This document shows positions 63,105-64,000 of a DNA stretch of 64,000 bases, piece by piece. The position numbers and the translations under genes are program-made. Every line of letters starts with the position of its first letter. The stretch's first letter is position 1. Source of the stretch: Silvania hatchlandensis (GTDB lineage: Bacteria; Pseudomonadota; Gammaproteobacteria; Enterobacterales; Enterobacteriaceae); assembly GCF_025564065.1 (NCBI RefSeq), contig NZ_JAMGZK010000047.1:62001-126000 (forward strand), given 5' to 3'. Under the pieces are notes generated by a model. The model was given only the letters and a program-made list of their open reading frames with translations, made no database searches and was not told the origin of the DNA.

Positions 63105-64000
63105 GTTCCATTCTCCTGTAATGCGTGCACAACCTCTTCCATGGCAGCACTGCGTGAACCCTTCACTAAAACCGTCACAATTTGTTGTTCTTCTACCAGC
63201 GCTTTCAGCCGAGCGATCAGGGTCGCTTTATCGGCGAAATGCTCACCCACACCGCTGGCCTGGCTGATGGCCTGGCTGAGGTGGCCTGTGCTTAACACGC
63301 TGTCGATACCGGACGCTTTCGCCGCCTCACCCACCTGGATGTGACAAGCTTCGCTCTCCGCCCCCAGCTCGGCCATATCCCCGACCACCATCACGCGGTA
63401 ACCCGGCATCTCAGACAGCACCTGCACCGCAGCAGTCATAGAGCCGACGTTAGCGTTGTAGCTGTCATCCAGCAGCAGCTTGTTTTCTCCCAGTTGAATG
63501 GGGAACAGACGCCCGGGTACGGCCGTCAGATTTGCCAGCCCGGTTTTGATCGCCGACAGCGGTGCGCCGACAGCCATTGCCAGCGCGCTTGCCGCGAGGG
63601 CATTGGCGATATTGTGACGACCCGGCAGCGGCAGCAGTACATCCACATCCCCTATTGGGGTCTGCAGCGTGAATTCGGTACCGTGCGAGGTCACATGGAT
63701 ATTGGTGGCGGTAAAGTCGCTGTTGGCAGCGTTTGGCGAGAAGCGCCAGGTTTTGCGATCGCCAATGACGCTTTTCCAGTTCAGCCAGTCGTTGTTATCG
63801 GCATTCAAAATGGCAATGCCGTTCAGCGGCAGACCGGTATAAATTTCGCCTTTCGCTTTCGCCACACCTTCCAGCGAACCGAAACCTTCGAGGTGCGCGG
63901 CCGCCAGGTTATTCACCAGCGCGGCTTCTGGTCGCGTCAGGTCGACGGTCCAGGCAATTTCACCCTGATGATTGGCTCCGAGTTCGATGACCGCATATTC
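63098..64000 (-). CDS. murF: UDP-MurNAc-tripeptide--D-Ala-D-Ala ligase (5' end missing)
   Basis: C-terminal 301 residues of MurF, which adds the D-Ala-D-Ala dipeptide made by DdlB. The frame is open to the last base (first visible [17 protein letters not shown]), so the N-terminal UDP-binding and the P-loop lie outside; about 150 residues are missing. Seen: [56 protein letters not shown] and the end [26 protein letters not shown] at 63916 looks like a start in isolation but is internal. Confidence 0.97.
   Translation of the reverse strand, partial: EYAVIELGANHQGEIAWTVDLTRPEAALVNNLAAAHLEGFGSLEGVAKAKGEIYTGLPLNGIAILNADNNDWLNWKSVIGDRKTWRFSPNAANSDFTATNIHVTSHGTEFTLQTPIGDVDVLLPLPGRHNIANALAASALAMAVGAPLSAIKTGLANLTAVPGRLFPIQLGENKLLLDDSYNANVGSMTAAVQVLSEMPGYRVMVVGDMAELGAESEACHIQVGEAAKASGIDSVLSTGHLSQAISQASGVGEHFADKATLIARLKALVEEQQIVTVLVKGSRSAAMEEVVHALQENGTC

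Overview
The window is a contiguous stretch of a gammaproteobacterial chromosome, almost certainly an Enterobacteriaceae member of the Enterobacter/Lelliottia/Leclercia type. Most proteins look near-identical in length and motif to their E. coli K-12 counterparts, and gene order follows the E. coli thpR-to-murF region. The 187-residue AmpD, the DUF3300-DUF2950 pair and the extra loci point away from Escherichia itself. The genus assignment is inference; no 16S gene or other marker is present.

Left edge (1-3141): the 3' part of a chaperone-usher fimbrial operon, with an usher cut by the window edge and a two-domain tip-adhesin-like protein. Then, all rightward (3237-10221): thpR, sfsA, dksA, gluQ, pcnB (with an AUU start codon), folK, panB, panC, panD. 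They cover RNA end processing, the stringent-response cofactor DksA, tRNA modification, polyadenylation, folate and pantothenate synthesis. Leftward from 13774: the ABC exporter yadGH, the EIIA-like yadI and the NodB-type deacetylase yadE. Next come can, hpt, gcd (with a CRP-type site at its promoter), cueO (with a CueR-type promoter of 19-bp spacing), yacC, speE-speD, yacL and acnB.

Middle (25236-36625): a secreted DUF3300 protein (YacH) and a DUF2950 protein in tandem, then the pyruvate dehydrogenase locus pdhR-aceE-aceF-lpdA (leftward), with a perfect PdhR operator and a long conserved-looking hairpin between pdhR and aceE, then divergent aroP. A two-gene sugar cassette (GPH-family symporter plus cytoplasmic GH43 glycosidase) lies between aroP and ampE, where E. 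coli K-12 has nothing. ampD-ampE, nadC, the type IV pilin operon ppdD-hofB-hofC, guaC, coaE-zapD-yacG and mutT follow.

Right part (48100-64000): secA, secM and then the division and cell wall (dcw) cluster transcribed leftward: murF (cut by the right edge), mraY, murD, ftsW, murG, murC, ddlB, ftsQ, ftsA, ftsZ, lpxC. Junctions are tight (overlaps or gaps of a few bases) from murF to ftsA.

The window is mostly conserved core genome. No rRNA, tRNA, CRISPR, prophage or insertion sequence was seen. The accessory or less ordinary items are the fimbrial locus, the GPH-GH43 cassette with an operator-like repeat, the DUF3300-DUF2950 pair, a REP pair acting as a two-sided terminator, a 93-bp nested palindrome before acnB's end, and sequence drift in the SecM arrest motif and LpxC tail. 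I found no convincing wholly new multi-gene system.
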